Assembly: GCA_025517565.1 (NCBI GenBank) | Contig: JAOPKD010000004.1 | Location: 124,001-188,000 of the forward strand | DNA length: 64,000 bases | From: Halapricum hydrolyticum | GTDB lineage: Archaea; Halobacteriota; Halobacteria; Halobacteriales; Haloarculaceae | Direction: 5' to 3' | Shown here: positions 35,042 to 43,262 of the stretch, piece by piece | Numbering within the stretch: position 1 is the first letter of the stretch | Layout: every line of letters begins with the position of its first letter | Position numbers and translations under genes: made by a program | Notes under the pieces: generated by a model | Told to the model about the DNA's origin: nothing | Seen by the model: the letters and a program-made list of their open reading frames with translations, nothing else | Databases searched by the model: none

Positions 35042-35166
35042 CGGGACAGGTCGTCCTGGTCGGTCGCGATCGGGCGACGGCTTCCGGCAGTCCGGATTCG
35101 ACACGCCAAACGCGATCGTGAGCAGTCCGGAATCCCTATGCTCCCGGACGTGTGAGAGCCATCCAG

Positions 35167-36543
35167 ATGAAAGTCTTCGGGTCGAGCGGCGTTCGCGGGG
35201 TCGTCAACGAGACGCTGACCCCGGAATACGCGCTTCAGGTCGCGATGGCGGCGGGCACGGTCTGGCGCAACGAACTGGGCGCCTCCCGGGTTGCGGTTGC
35301 CCACGACACGCGCACCAGCGGCGGGATGATTTCCGACGCCGCGCGCAGCGGACTCGCGAGCGTCGGTCTCGACGTCGACTATCTTGGGACGATCCCGACG
35401 CCCGGTGCACAGGTCTACGCCGACGAGGAGTCGATCCCGGCGCTGATGGTGACGGCCTCGCACAACCCGCCACAGCACAACGGCATCAAACTCATCGGAC
35501 CGGACGGCATCGAGCTGGCCGTCGACCAGCTGGAACGGGTCGAACAGCGGTTGCTCGGCGAGCGCTTCGGGCGCAGCGGATGGGACGCGATCGGGCAAAC
35601 ACGGACGATCGATGGCGTCCAGCGAGCGTACGTCGATCAGCTGCTCGAATCGGTCGATCGCGAGCGCATCGCTGACGCGGAGCTGACGGTCGCGCTCGAC
35701 CCTGGTCACGGTGCCGGGTCGGTGACCAGTCCCCAGTTCTTCCGCGAACTGGGCTGTCACGTTCTGACGATCAACGCCCAGCCGGACGGCCACTTCCCCG
35801 GGCGAAAACCCGAACCCGTCGCGGACAACCTCGGAGACCTCAAGCGGCTGGTCGAGACCACTGACGCTGACTTGGGGATCGCACACGACGGCGACGCCGA
35901 CCGGGCGATCTTCGTCGACGAGACCGGCGCGTTCATCGAGGGCGACGCCGCGCTGGCTGCGCTGGCCCGGGAAGAACTCCAGGTGGGCGACGGCGTCGTC
36001 TCGGCGGTCAGCACGTCCCAGCGGCTGGTCGACGTCGTCGCGGACGTCGGCGCGGAACTGCATCTCACCCAGATCGGGTCGAGTCACATCATCACGAAGG
36101 TCCAGGAACTCGAGAAGGAGGGCACGCGAGTCCCGATCGCCGGCGAGGGCAACGGCGGGATCATCTTCCCCGGCTACCGGACAATCCGGGACGGTGCCTA
36201 CACCGCCGCCCGGTTCTGTGAACTGCTCGCGGACCGTCGGGCCAGCAAGATCGCCGCCGACTACGACGAATACTACAACGTCCGGAAGAACATCTCCTAC
36301 GAAGACGAGGGAGAGCGCTCCGCGATGACCGACGCGATCGAAGCAGTCGCCAGAGAAACCGACGCCGAGGTCAACACGATCGACGGCTATCGGATCGAGT
36401 TCGACGACGGCTGGGTGCTGGCCCGCCCCAGCGGGACCGAGCCGCTCATTCGCGTCTACGCCGAAGCCCGTGATCCCGACCGTGCCGAGGCACTCGCGGC
36501 GCTCATGTACGACGCTATCACGGCCGCTCCGGACGAAACTTGA
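35167..36543 (+). CDS. Phosphohexomutase (phosphoglucosamine/phosphomannomutase family)
   Basis: A 458-residue alpha-D-phosphohexomutase that moves phosphate between C1 and C6 of a hexose. All four family sites are present: phosphoserine loop MVTASHNPPQHNGIKL, metal loop GIAHDGDADRAIF, sugar loop GEGNGGIIF, and phosphate loop ARPSGTEPLIRVY. A GlmM-like role in UDP-GlcNAc supply is plausible but not decided. An insertion-sequence end lies directly after the stop codon. Confidence 0.92.
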   Translation: MKVFGSSGVRGVVNETLTPEYALQVAMAAGTVWRNELGASRVAVAHDTRTSGGMISDAARSGLASVGLDVDYLGTIPTPGAQVYADEESIPALMVTASHNPPQHNGIKLIGPDGIELAVDQLERVEQRLLGERFGRSGWDAIGQTRTIDGVQRAYVDQLLESVDRERIADAELTVALDPGHGAGSVTSPQFFRELGCHVLTINAQPDGHFPGRKPEPVADNLGDLKRLVETTDADLGIAHDGDADRAIFVDETGAFIEGDAALAALAREELQVGDGVVSAVSTSQRLVDVVADVGAELHLTQIGSSHIITKVQELEKEGTRVPIAGEGNGGIIFPGYRTIRDGAYTAARFCELLADRRASKIAADYDEYYNVRKNISYEDEGERSAMTDAIEAVARETDAEVNTIDGYRIEFDDGWVLARPSGTEPLIRVYAEARDPDRAEALAALMYDAITAAPDET

Positions 36544-36594
36544 CTTCCTCCACACGGCTGAAGCCGTGGGATTCCCACGTTGGGATATTAGGGT
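36544..36594 (-). mobile_element. Right-end hairpin of the IS1341-type tnpB element
   Basis: CACGGC-TGAA-GCCGTG (36553-36568) is a perfect six-base stem with a four-base loop, 26 bases past the tnpB stop. Hairpins of this type mark the 3' end of IS200/IS605/IS1341 elements and of the tnpB-derived omega RNA. The element ends against the stop codon of the phosphohexomutase gene. Confidence 0.7.
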
Positions 36595-37927
36595 TCACGA
36601 TACAACCTGTTCTTGTGGGGTTATTCGTCCCGTTGATTTATCGAACAGGCGTACCGAAGGCTGAGCCAAGCAGCCGTTACTCCTATCCTGTGACGGATTC
36701 GGAGTTACCGTCGCTCGCATATTCTCCGCCGCGTTTAGGTCGCTATTGGCGACCAACTCGCAATTCTCACACACGTACAGGCCACGTTCGACTCGATTCG
36801 AGTCAGCTTCTGTCCCACACTCACAACAGGATTTCGACGTTTTCAACCCCGCTTCGTCTACACGTTCCACGTCGATACCGCGTTCTTCGGCCTTGTACTC
36901 GATGTGGCTGAGAAGCGTCTCGAACGCCCAGTCGTGTAGTCGCTTGTTGCCGTGTCGTCCCCAGTCTTCATCCTCACGGATGTTCTTCGGATGGCCGACG
37001 GCAATTGTCCCAACGTCTCGGTCAGCACACTGCTGAACAAGGTCTTTTGAGAGAGCGTGCAGGAAATGCTCTTGTCGCCGGGATTTCTTCTGTTGTGCCC
37101 ACTCTGCGTGGTCGCTGGGGCCATTCTCGCCTTCCGTCTCGTATCCTTGCTGGCGGAAGTAGTGTGCGTCTTCTTTCAGGGCGTTGCCGGGATATAGTAG
37201 TGTCTCGTCACCGACAGAGATTGCCGCCGTGTTACAGATGCCAAGGTCAACACCTGCTGTCTTCTCACCGGGCGTCTCAGGCGTCTCAACCCGCATTTTA
37301 CAGACGAAGTGCAGTTCCCACTGCTGGCCAGTCCAGACAGCACGCACCGTCTGGATGCTTTCAACAGCGTCGAGCGTCTGGTCGTCTGTCTGGAGTGTGT
37401 ATTCACAGAGGATGTAGTCGGCGGCGTAGCGCGACTCTTTCATGTTCGTGCCCTTAGAAAGTCGGACACGGTTGTACTGTGTGTCGAGTTTGAAGCCCTG
37501 ATTCTTCCATGTCACGGTCGAGCGTGGGTGTTCCTTGCCGTGTTTGCGGTTAGCGTGAGACCTGCGGTCTCACGAACCATTCGAACGGGCGCTCCGCGCC
37601 CGTGAGAAGAAGCCAGGTGGGTTCGCGTCTGGGTCGTCCTGTTCGTACCACGAGACGAACGCCTCACCGAGTTCCTGAAGAACTCGCTGACTAGATTGGC
37701 TGTGTAAGTCTGCGTAGCGTTCGTGGGTTTTGAGGTACGAACACAGTTCGTCGGCGTCTGGAATGTGGCCGATAGCATCCCAGACACGCGAAATCGTCCA
37801 GCGCCCGACGTTCCACAATTTCGACGCGGCAAAGCCATGCGAATCAAGATCGTCACAGACCTGCGAGTGGTTGCGGATACTCGCTTTGAGTGTCCGAGTG
37901 ACGACCTGATTCGACGTATGTAAGCAT
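36595..37927 (-). pseudogene. tnpB: Disrupted IS1341-type TnpB
   Basis: TnpB is the RNA-guided nuclease of IS200/IS605/IS1341 elements. The conserved N-terminal part (ASKLWNVGRWTISRVWDAIG) and the RuvC/zinc-finger part (VTWKNQGFKLD, AGVDLGICNTAAIS, CCECG...CENC, NSDLNAAENM) are in one frame. A 60-base insert (37551-37610) between them brings an in-frame TGA at 37570-37572. Near the 5' end the likely start (ATG at 37927) and the conserved frame disagree, so a frameshift is also probable. Where active TnpB has the catalytic RuvC Glu, this copy reads IAVGHPKN. The C-terminal part could still be made from a GTG at 37515. No tnpA was found beside it. Confidence 0.85.
37551..37610. repeat. 60-bp insert of two hairpins inside tnpB
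   Basis: Two perfect palindromes stand side by side: CGTGAGACC-TGC-GGTCTCACG (37554-37574) and ACGGGCGC-TCC-GCGCCCGT (37585-37603). On the minus strand, coding sequence for NPPG and for YRKHG-type residues lies on either side. The insert is exactly 60 bases, keeps frame, and adds one TGA. It looks like a small palindromic mobile or hairpin element. Confidence 0.75.
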
Positions 37928-38067
37928 AGTATTTTTAATTACATAAATGTTGGGCATCTCGGCGTGGAATATCCAGCCGTGGCTACGAGCGTGGAACGGT
38001 TCCCAGTTGTCGGCTTCATCCACATTCGTAAACGGGTGGGCTTTCGCCTTGTTACCGCTGTAAACCG

Positions 38068-39201
38068 CTAGTCTTCGAGGATGCTCGCGAGACGGTCGCG
38101 CCGATCGCGCAACTGCTTCAGTTCGTCCTGAACCGTTCCGTTTTTGAGGCGCTTGCGTTCGTCGCTGTCGAGTCGCTTCCTGGCGATGGCGCTCTCGCGC
38201 AACCGCTCGTAGTCCCCGCGCCGGCTGAGTGCCCGGACGTCTCGCAGCGCCGCCAGTACCGACTCCGGCGGATCGATCCGGTCGACGACGGAGACGAGTT
38301 CGCGGCACTGAAATTCGAGCGTCTCGGCGGTCGGCGGCGCCCACTCGATCGTCAGCGGGTCGGCGCCGAGTCGTTGCAGGTACGTCCGGTGGGTCGCGAC
38401 GTTGCGCTTGAGCGCGCGGGCATTGTCGACGTAGTGGTCGAGCTTCGAGACCGAGTACTCGGCGTACTCGAGCAGTTGCGGGATCGATTCGGCTCCGGCC
38501 TCGGCCGTCCTGACGTATTCCAGCAGGTCTTCCGGCGGCTGGCGATACTCGACCAGGGGGAACGCGGCCGTCGACTCGACGAACGCGAGCACCTCGCGGG
38601 CGCTGGCTTCGCGGGTGAACGTTTCGAACGCCTCGGTGACGCGCTCGTTGTAGGCCTCGATCGGCTCGCGAAGCCGCTCGACGGGTGCGTCCAGATCAGC
38701 CTCGCCGAGTTCGACCAGGCGCTCGTACTCCGTGATCCGTTCGTCGAGCGCCCGTCGCTTCCGTTCGAGGTCGTGTCTCGCCTCGTCGAGGCGGTCTCGC
38801 GTTCGCCCGCGTTCTTCGAGACGCTCGACCAGGTCGGCGACCGGCCGTAGCGCCTCGCGAGCGTCCTCGAAGTCCGAGTGCTTGAGATATCGCTCGTGCA
38901 TCAGGTCGTCGACCGCCTCGAAGTCCGCGCGGTGGGGCAGGTCTTCCGGGAGGTGCTCGAAGAAGTGTGCCAGTTCTTCCTGGTATTCGATGAACGCCTC
39001 CATGTCGACCTCTCCCTCGCCGTCGCTGACGATTCGAGACTCGTAGCGGTCGAACAGTCCGGTGAGTTCGCCGTAGTACTCCTGAAGCGTCCGCAGGCGC
39101 TGCTCGCCGGCCTCCTCGACGCGGTCACACGCCTCCTCGTGGGCGCGCTCGCGACGCTGGAACTGATCGATCAGCTCCTCGACGGACTGCCCCTCACTCA
39201 T
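38068..39201 (-). CDS. Haloarchaeal coiled-coil protein of unknown function (DUF7118-like)
   Basis: A 377-residue, highly charged, almost entirely helical protein, with long heptad-like stretches at about 10-50, 110-170 and 330-375 and no membrane segment or cysteine cluster. I do not recognise an enzyme motif. It begins [19 protein letters not shown] and ends in [13 protein letters not shown]. Its start overlaps the end of hisI by eight bases, so the two are co-translated. A DUF7118-like assignment is from memory of haloarchaeal neighbours of hisI and is uncertain. Confidence 0.6.
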   Translation of the reverse strand: MSEGQSVEELIDQFQRRERAHEEACDRVEEAGEQRLRTLQEYYGELTGLFDRYESRIVSDGEGEVDMEAFIEYQEELAHFFEHLPEDLPHRADFEAVDDLMHERYLKHSDFEDAREALRPVADLVERLEERGRTRDRLDEARHDLERKRRALDERITEYERLVELGEADLDAPVERLREPIEAYNERVTEAFETFTREASAREVLAFVESTAAFPLVEYRQPPEDLLEYVRTAEAGAESIPQLLEYAEYSVSKLDHYVDNARALKRNVATHRTYLQRLGADPLTIEWAPPTAETLEFQCRELVSVVDRIDPPESVLAALRDVRALSRRGDYERLRESAIARKRLDSDERKRLKNGTVQDELKQLRDRRDRLASILED

Positions 39202-39568
39202 CGTAGACGTCCTCGGGATCGAACACCTTCTCGCCGACCACGTCGCCGTCGATCGTCCGGTAGAAGCAACTCCGGTGGCCGGTGTGACAGGCCCCGCCCT
39301 CCTGGTCGATCAGGTACAGCAGCGTATCACCGTCACAGTCGACGCGGATCTCTTCGACGTGCTGGGTGTGCCCGCTGGTCGCGCCCTTCTCCCAGAGCTC
39401 GTCACGGCTCCGGGAGTAGTAGTGGGCACGGCCGGTCTCGCGGGTCCGTTCGAGTGCCTCGGGCGTGACGTACGCGAGCATGAGAACCTCGCCGCTGTCG
39501 GCGTCCTGGGCGATCGCCGGGAGATACTCGTTGTCGTCGAAGGCCAGTTTCGGCGGCGCGTCGCTCAT
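39194..39568 (-). CDS. hisI: Phosphoribosyl-AMP cyclohydrolase
   Basis: A 124-residue enzyme for the third step of histidine synthesis, opening the purine ring of PR-AMP. Signature residues are present: [33 protein letters not shown], the Mg2+ site [13 protein letters not shown], and the zinc cysteines in [14 protein letters not shown]. No HisE domain is fused. ATG at 39568 is chosen; the long upstream frame is arginine-rich and unlike the protein. Confidence 0.94.
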   Translation of the reverse strand: MSDAPPKLAFDDNEYLPAIAQDADSGEVLMLAYVTPEALERTRETGRAHYYSRSRDELWEKGATSGHTQHVEEIRVDCDGDTLLYLIDQEGGACHTGHRSCFYRTIDGDVVGEKVFDPEDVYDE

Positions 39569-39609
39569 ATCACTGTGGTCGGCACAGTCTCGCATAGGCC
39601 TTTTGCGTT

Positions 39610-40506
39610 CTAGATGCCGATCTCGTCCCCATACTGCCGCTCGTACTCGTCGGCCAGCCGATCGGGTGAGAGTTCCGGATGGGCCAGATCCCGCGAGGAG
39701 ACGGCCAGCCCGCCGGCGAGCGTCCCCAGTCGAAGGCTCGTCTCGACGGACAGCCCCTGTCGATGGCCGTAGAGATACCCCGCGAAGAACGCATCGCCAG
39801 CGCCGTTTGTGTCGACCAGTTCGAACTCGGCGGCGGGAACCTCGAACCATTCGCCGTCGGCGGTCAGCGCGGTCGCACCGTCGCTCCCCCGAGTGCAGAC
39901 GACCAGCCGTTTGCCGGCGTCGATCTGCTCGCGCATGAAGGCCCGATGGTCGTCCATCCCTTCCTCGCTCATGAACAGGTAATCGGCGGCCGCGAGGAAG
40001 TCGTCGTAGTACTCGTCCTCGCCGTCATACGCGTGGACGTCGGCCCAGACGGACGTCCCGGCCTCGGCCGCGGCCGGGAGCAGATGTCGCGAGTAGTTGA
40101 CTGGACTGACGACGAGCGCGTCGGCCTCACCGACCCACCGCTCTAGCCGCCCGTAGTCGATATCCGGCTCCTGGGTCGGTGAGACGACGAAGATCGAGAT
40201 CCGCTCGCCGGCGTCGTTCATCAGGTTGACGTGGCGCTCGGTCCCGTTGGGATCGTAATCGAACCGGAAATCGACCGGCTCGGCCGCGAAGCGATCGCGG
40301 ATCGCCTCGCCGTAGCGATCCTCGCCGATCATCGCGTGAAACCGGGTGTCGACGCCGAGCCGACCCAGGTTCAGCGACTTGCCCGAGCCGCTCGACCCCA
40401 GCGTCTCCTGGAAGTCCCGTGCGAAGTGGGTCTCCGTCCGGTCGGGAAACGAATCGAGGTAGACGATCGAGTCCCAGGAACAGCCGCCCGCGACGAATAC
40501 GTCCAT
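39610..40506 (-). CDS. PfkB family carbohydrate/nucleoside kinase
   Basis: A 298-residue ribokinase-fold kinase. The C-terminal PfkB signature is [16 protein letters not shown] (catalytic Asp at about 252), and the N-terminal di-glycine region reads [17 protein letters not shown]. Substrate-determining residues do not identify a sugar. It stands alone; on the same strand the prepilin peptidase gene ends about 100 bases upstream. Confidence 0.87.
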   Translation of the reverse strand: MDVFVAGGCSWDSIVYLDSFPDRTETHFARDFQETLGSSGSGKSLNLGRLGVDTRFHAMIGEDRYGEAIRDRFAAEPVDFRFDYDPNGTERHVNLMNDAGERISIFVVSPTQEPDIDYGRLERWVGEADALVVSPVNYSRHLLPAAAEAGTSVWADVHAYDGEDEYYDDFLAAADYLFMSEEGMDDHRAFMREQIDAGKRLVVCTRGSDGATALTADGEWFEVPAAEFELVDTNGAGDAFFAGYLYGHRQGLSVETSLRLGTLAGGLAVSSRDLAHPELSPDRLADEYERQYGDEIGI

Positions 40507-40550
40507 ATCGGGATCGAATCGGACAGCCGGCTTGTCACTGTCGGTTTGCC

Positions 40551-40628
40551 CGAGTCCGGCCTGCAGGATGTCGATCTAGCCGAGTCCGGCCTGCAGGATG
40601 TCGATCTAGCCGAGTCCGGCCTGCAGGA
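40551..40628. repeat. 30-bp tandem repeat (2.6 copies) at the prepilin peptidase 3' end
   Basis: The unit CGAGTCCGGCCTGCAGGATG plus TCGATCTAGC is repeated at 40551, 40581 and 40611 (last copy partial). On the minus strand the first copy encodes the peptidase C-terminus (LQAGLG and the TAG stop); the next two repeat the same codons and stop after it. It is an array of duplicated gene ends. Confidence 0.92.
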
Positions 40629-41673
40629 GCAGCCAGACCAGCACGTCACCGGCGACGAGACTCACTACCAGTCCCCCGAACATCGGGACGATAAAGGGGA
40701 TCCCCGGGGAATACCACACCCGATCTTTCGTCGTGAGGAGTGTCAATCCGGCCCGGAGTTCCTCGGCGTCAGTCCCGTAGATGGGGCCGCCGATGTCCTC
40801 GAAGAACGCGTCCGAACCCCATGGATCGTCGTATTCTCGCCCGGACGGATCCTCGGGGGTCGAGGTATCTTCCAGACCTCCACCGTCAGTGAACACCAGC
40901 GACCCGTCCCGTTCGGGGATCGTTCCGTCGCCGGGATCCTCGGGCTCGGCCGGCAGGCTCGCGGGGTCGCGACAGCGTTCGGGATCGGCCCGCAACTCCG
41001 CAAGCGTCAGTCCGCGCCAGGAGAGGTACATCCGAAGCACGTCCAGATCCATGCCGCGTCGAGTGAAGCCGTCCGGTCGCTCCAGCAACCGACCGTACCG
41101 CCGGGGCAGCGTCTCGACGGCGACGGGGCGACCGACGACCATCATCCGACTTACCGCACCGCCGAGCAGGTTCCGGCCCGCGAGCGCGACGGGATAGACG
41201 GCGCCGACCAGCACCGTGTTCGAGAGGATGGTCAGCGCGAACACCCCGAGTGTGGCCTCGAACCACGGGAGGGTAATCGACGGGAAGTAGAACACCGGAT
41301 AGACGGGAAAGAGGATCGCCAGCGCCATCAACGCCTTCGCGTCCGCGCCGCCGAATCCGCCGAACCACCAGAAAACGTACGAAAAGGGCACCAGAAAGCC
41401 TACGCTGATCGCCGCTCGGACGGCGAACGACTGGACGGTCTCGCCGGCCGGCCAGGCCTCGACACCGATGTCGAGCCCGTCGACGGTCAGCATCCACGCT
41501 GTGTCGGCCCAGACGGCCAGCCCGTCCCAGAAGAGCAGGCCGATCCCGAGCGCGATCAGGGGGAGCCACGTCTCGTTGGGGACGCGGCGGGTCTTGACGT
41601 CCCGGATCGCCGCCCAGCCAAGCACCGGTACGGCAACCAGGCGCAACAGATCGGTGATCGCTGCGGCGTACAC
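40606..41673 (-). CDS. A24-type prepilin/prearchaellin peptidase
   Basis: A 355-residue polytopic aspartic protease that cleaves class III signal peptides of pilins or archaellins. The two catalytic aspartates are in AAIRDVKTRRVPNE (about residue 25) and FGGFGGADAKALM (GxGD-type motif, about 112). It has six to seven segments, with a large soluble acidic loop (about 210-310), longer than in minimal FlaK/PibD. GTG at 41673 gives MYAAAITDLLRLVAVPVLG; the upstream extension is basic and non-family. No pilin genes are adjacent. Confidence 0.85.
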   Translation of the reverse strand: MYAAAITDLLRLVAVPVLGWAAIRDVKTRRVPNETWLPLIALGIGLLFWDGLAVWADTAWMLTVDGLDIGVEAWPAGETVQSFAVRAAISVGFLVPFSYVFWWFGGFGGADAKALMALAILFPVYPVFYFPSITLPWFEATLGVFALTILSNTVLVGAVYPVALAGRNLLGGAVSRMMVVGRPVAVETLPRRYGRLLERPDGFTRRGMDLDVLRMYLSWRGLTLAELRADPERCRDPASLPAEPEDPGDGTIPERDGSLVFTDGGGLEDTSTPEDPSGREYDDPWGSDAFFEDIGGPIYGTDAEELRAGLTLLTTKDRVWYSPGIPFIVPMFGGLVVSLVAGDVLVWLLLQAGLG

Positions 41674-41775
41674 GCTGGTCGAACGCTCAGGAGGCAGGCT
41701 GTTATCACTTGCGGAACGGCGAAGCGTCGATCTGACGCCCCGTGCCCGCCTCGAACCGACGGAATCGGCGCTCAA

Positions 41776-43122
41776 TCACTCGATCAGCGGGGTCCCGTCG
41801 GCCTTCGGGCCGAGCGTCGGGCCGTGCGGCGGGTCGCCGTCGATCCGGCGGCGCGTCCGGTAGTCGGTCGAGCGCTCGACGGGGATCCGGCCGATCGACT
41901 CGATCAACTCGACGTACTGGTCGAACGAGCGGTACTCGCCGAAGCCGCCGCCCGCGCGCTTGGTGATCTCCTCGGAGAGGATCGTCCCCATGAAATCGTC
42001 CGCGCCGCTGTTGAGCAGCTTCAGTCCCTGCTGGTCGCCGTATTTGACCCACGACGCCTGGATGTGGTCGACGTTATCGAGGAACAGTCGCGAGACGGCG
42101 ATCATCAGTTCGTCCTCCTGCACGGTCGGCCCGCCCTCGACCATCCCGTAGTCGTACAGCGGCGTGTTCTGGTGGACAAAGGATAGCGGGATGAACTCGG
42201 TGATCGCGTCCGTCCGGTCCTGCAACTCGCGAACCCGATCGAGGTGGATCGCCCGGTGAGCCTCGTTCTCGACGTGGCCGTACATGATCGTCGCGGTGAT
42301 GTCCAGCCCAACCGTCGCGGCGGCCTCCATCGCTTCGAGCCAGCCGTCGCTGTCGATCTTACCCGGACAGATGACGTCCCGGACTTCGTCGACGAGGATC
42401 TCGGCGGCCGTCCCCGGTGCGGAGTCGAGCCCGGCGTCGGCGAGTCGTCGATAGACCTCCTCGTAGCTCCACGCTGTCCCGCGGCGTGCGTGGGCGGCTT
42501 CCTCCGGGGTCATCGAGTGGACGTGGACGCCGTCGACGCTCATCGCCTCGATCTGCTCGACGTAGGTTCCCGGGTCGACCTCGTAGGCCGACGGCGACCG
42601 ATAGTTCAGATCGCCCCGATCGCTGGCTTCCAGTATCTCGCGGTGATCGTCGTCCAGCGCGAACGCGGGATGGAGTCCCGAGACGGAGGTCACCTCGTAG
42701 ATCCCGCGCTCGACGGCGTCGGCGACGATCTCCCGGGATTGGGTGGGCGTCTTCGTGAATCCGTCGTGATCGGCGTCGGATGATTCGAGGAACTGATCGG
42801 AGCGATCCTTGAAATTGCAGAACAGACAGCCGGTGTTGCAGGCAGTCGTGACGTTGTTGTTGAGGTTGGCGACGAACGTGACCTCCCGGCCGACGAGTTC
42901 GGCGCGGCGGTGATCGGCCGCCTCGAGCACCTGCTCTTTGCGTTCGCGGTCGATCCCGTCCGTGCCGCTGCCGGTCGTGAGGAGTTCGATCGCGTCGGCG
43001 ACCGTCAGCCGCGTCCCGTCGCGAGCCTTCGCCAGCGCGTTCTCGAAGTGCTGGTCGGTCTCGGGGCTGTGCTCGAACGCGAGCGCGTCCCCGGTGTTCG
43101 TCCCCGATTCGAAGGCAACCAT
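41776..43122 (-). CDS. cofH: FO synthase subunit 2 (radical SAM)
   Basis: A 448-residue radical SAM enzyme. It joins tyrosine-derived and flavin precursors to make FO, the chromophore of coenzyme F420. The cluster motif is CNTGCLFCNF (CxxxCxxC, about 90-99), followed by GGLHP-like SVSGLHPAFALDDD and the late SWVKYGDQQGLKLLNSGADDFMG (conserved; shown here as SWVKYGDQ and NSGADDFMG). cofG is not in the window. ATG at 43122 is chosen; an ORF start 12 codons upstream is less likely. Confidence 0.9.
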   Translation of the reverse strand: MVAFESGTNTGDALAFEHSPETDQHFENALAKARDGTRLTVADAIELLTTGSGTDGIDRERKEQVLEAADHRRAELVGREVTFVANLNNNVTTACNTGCLFCNFKDRSDQFLESSDADHDGFTKTPTQSREIVADAVERGIYEVTSVSGLHPAFALDDDHREILEASDRGDLNYRSPSAYEVDPGTYVEQIEAMSVDGVHVHSMTPEEAAHARRGTAWSYEEVYRRLADAGLDSAPGTAAEILVDEVRDVICPGKIDSDGWLEAMEAAATVGLDITATIMYGHVENEAHRAIHLDRVRELQDRTDAITEFIPLSFVHQNTPLYDYGMVEGGPTVQEDELMIAVSRLFLDNVDHIQASWVKYGDQQGLKLLNSGADDFMGTILSEEITKRAGGGFGEYRSFDQYVELIESIGRIPVERSTDYRTRRRIDGDPPHGPTLGPKADGTPLIE

Positions 43123-43262
43123 CGTTTCGAACGGAGAGCGCGACAGTGAAAACGCCACGGGTCGCGTCGCGGTTCTCCGATACCGAAACCGGGGTCACCA
43201 TTCGACCGATCGGCGCCCGGCAAGCGCAACGCTGATTGGCCGGTGCCCCCGAGTTTCGGGTC

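Noticed and set aside
37928..38067. Possible tnpA or coding extension upstream of the broken tnpB
   Set aside because: The open frame here ([20 protein letters not shown]) has no Y1 transposase HUH motif and runs out of a different frame. Probably the left part of the IS or old intergenic DNA.
40231..42186. 651-codon open frame on the plus strand
   Set aside because: Antisense to the PfkB kinase, prepilin peptidase and cofH; it is Arg/Gly/His-rich with no motif. Its middle simply reads through the 30-bp repeats.
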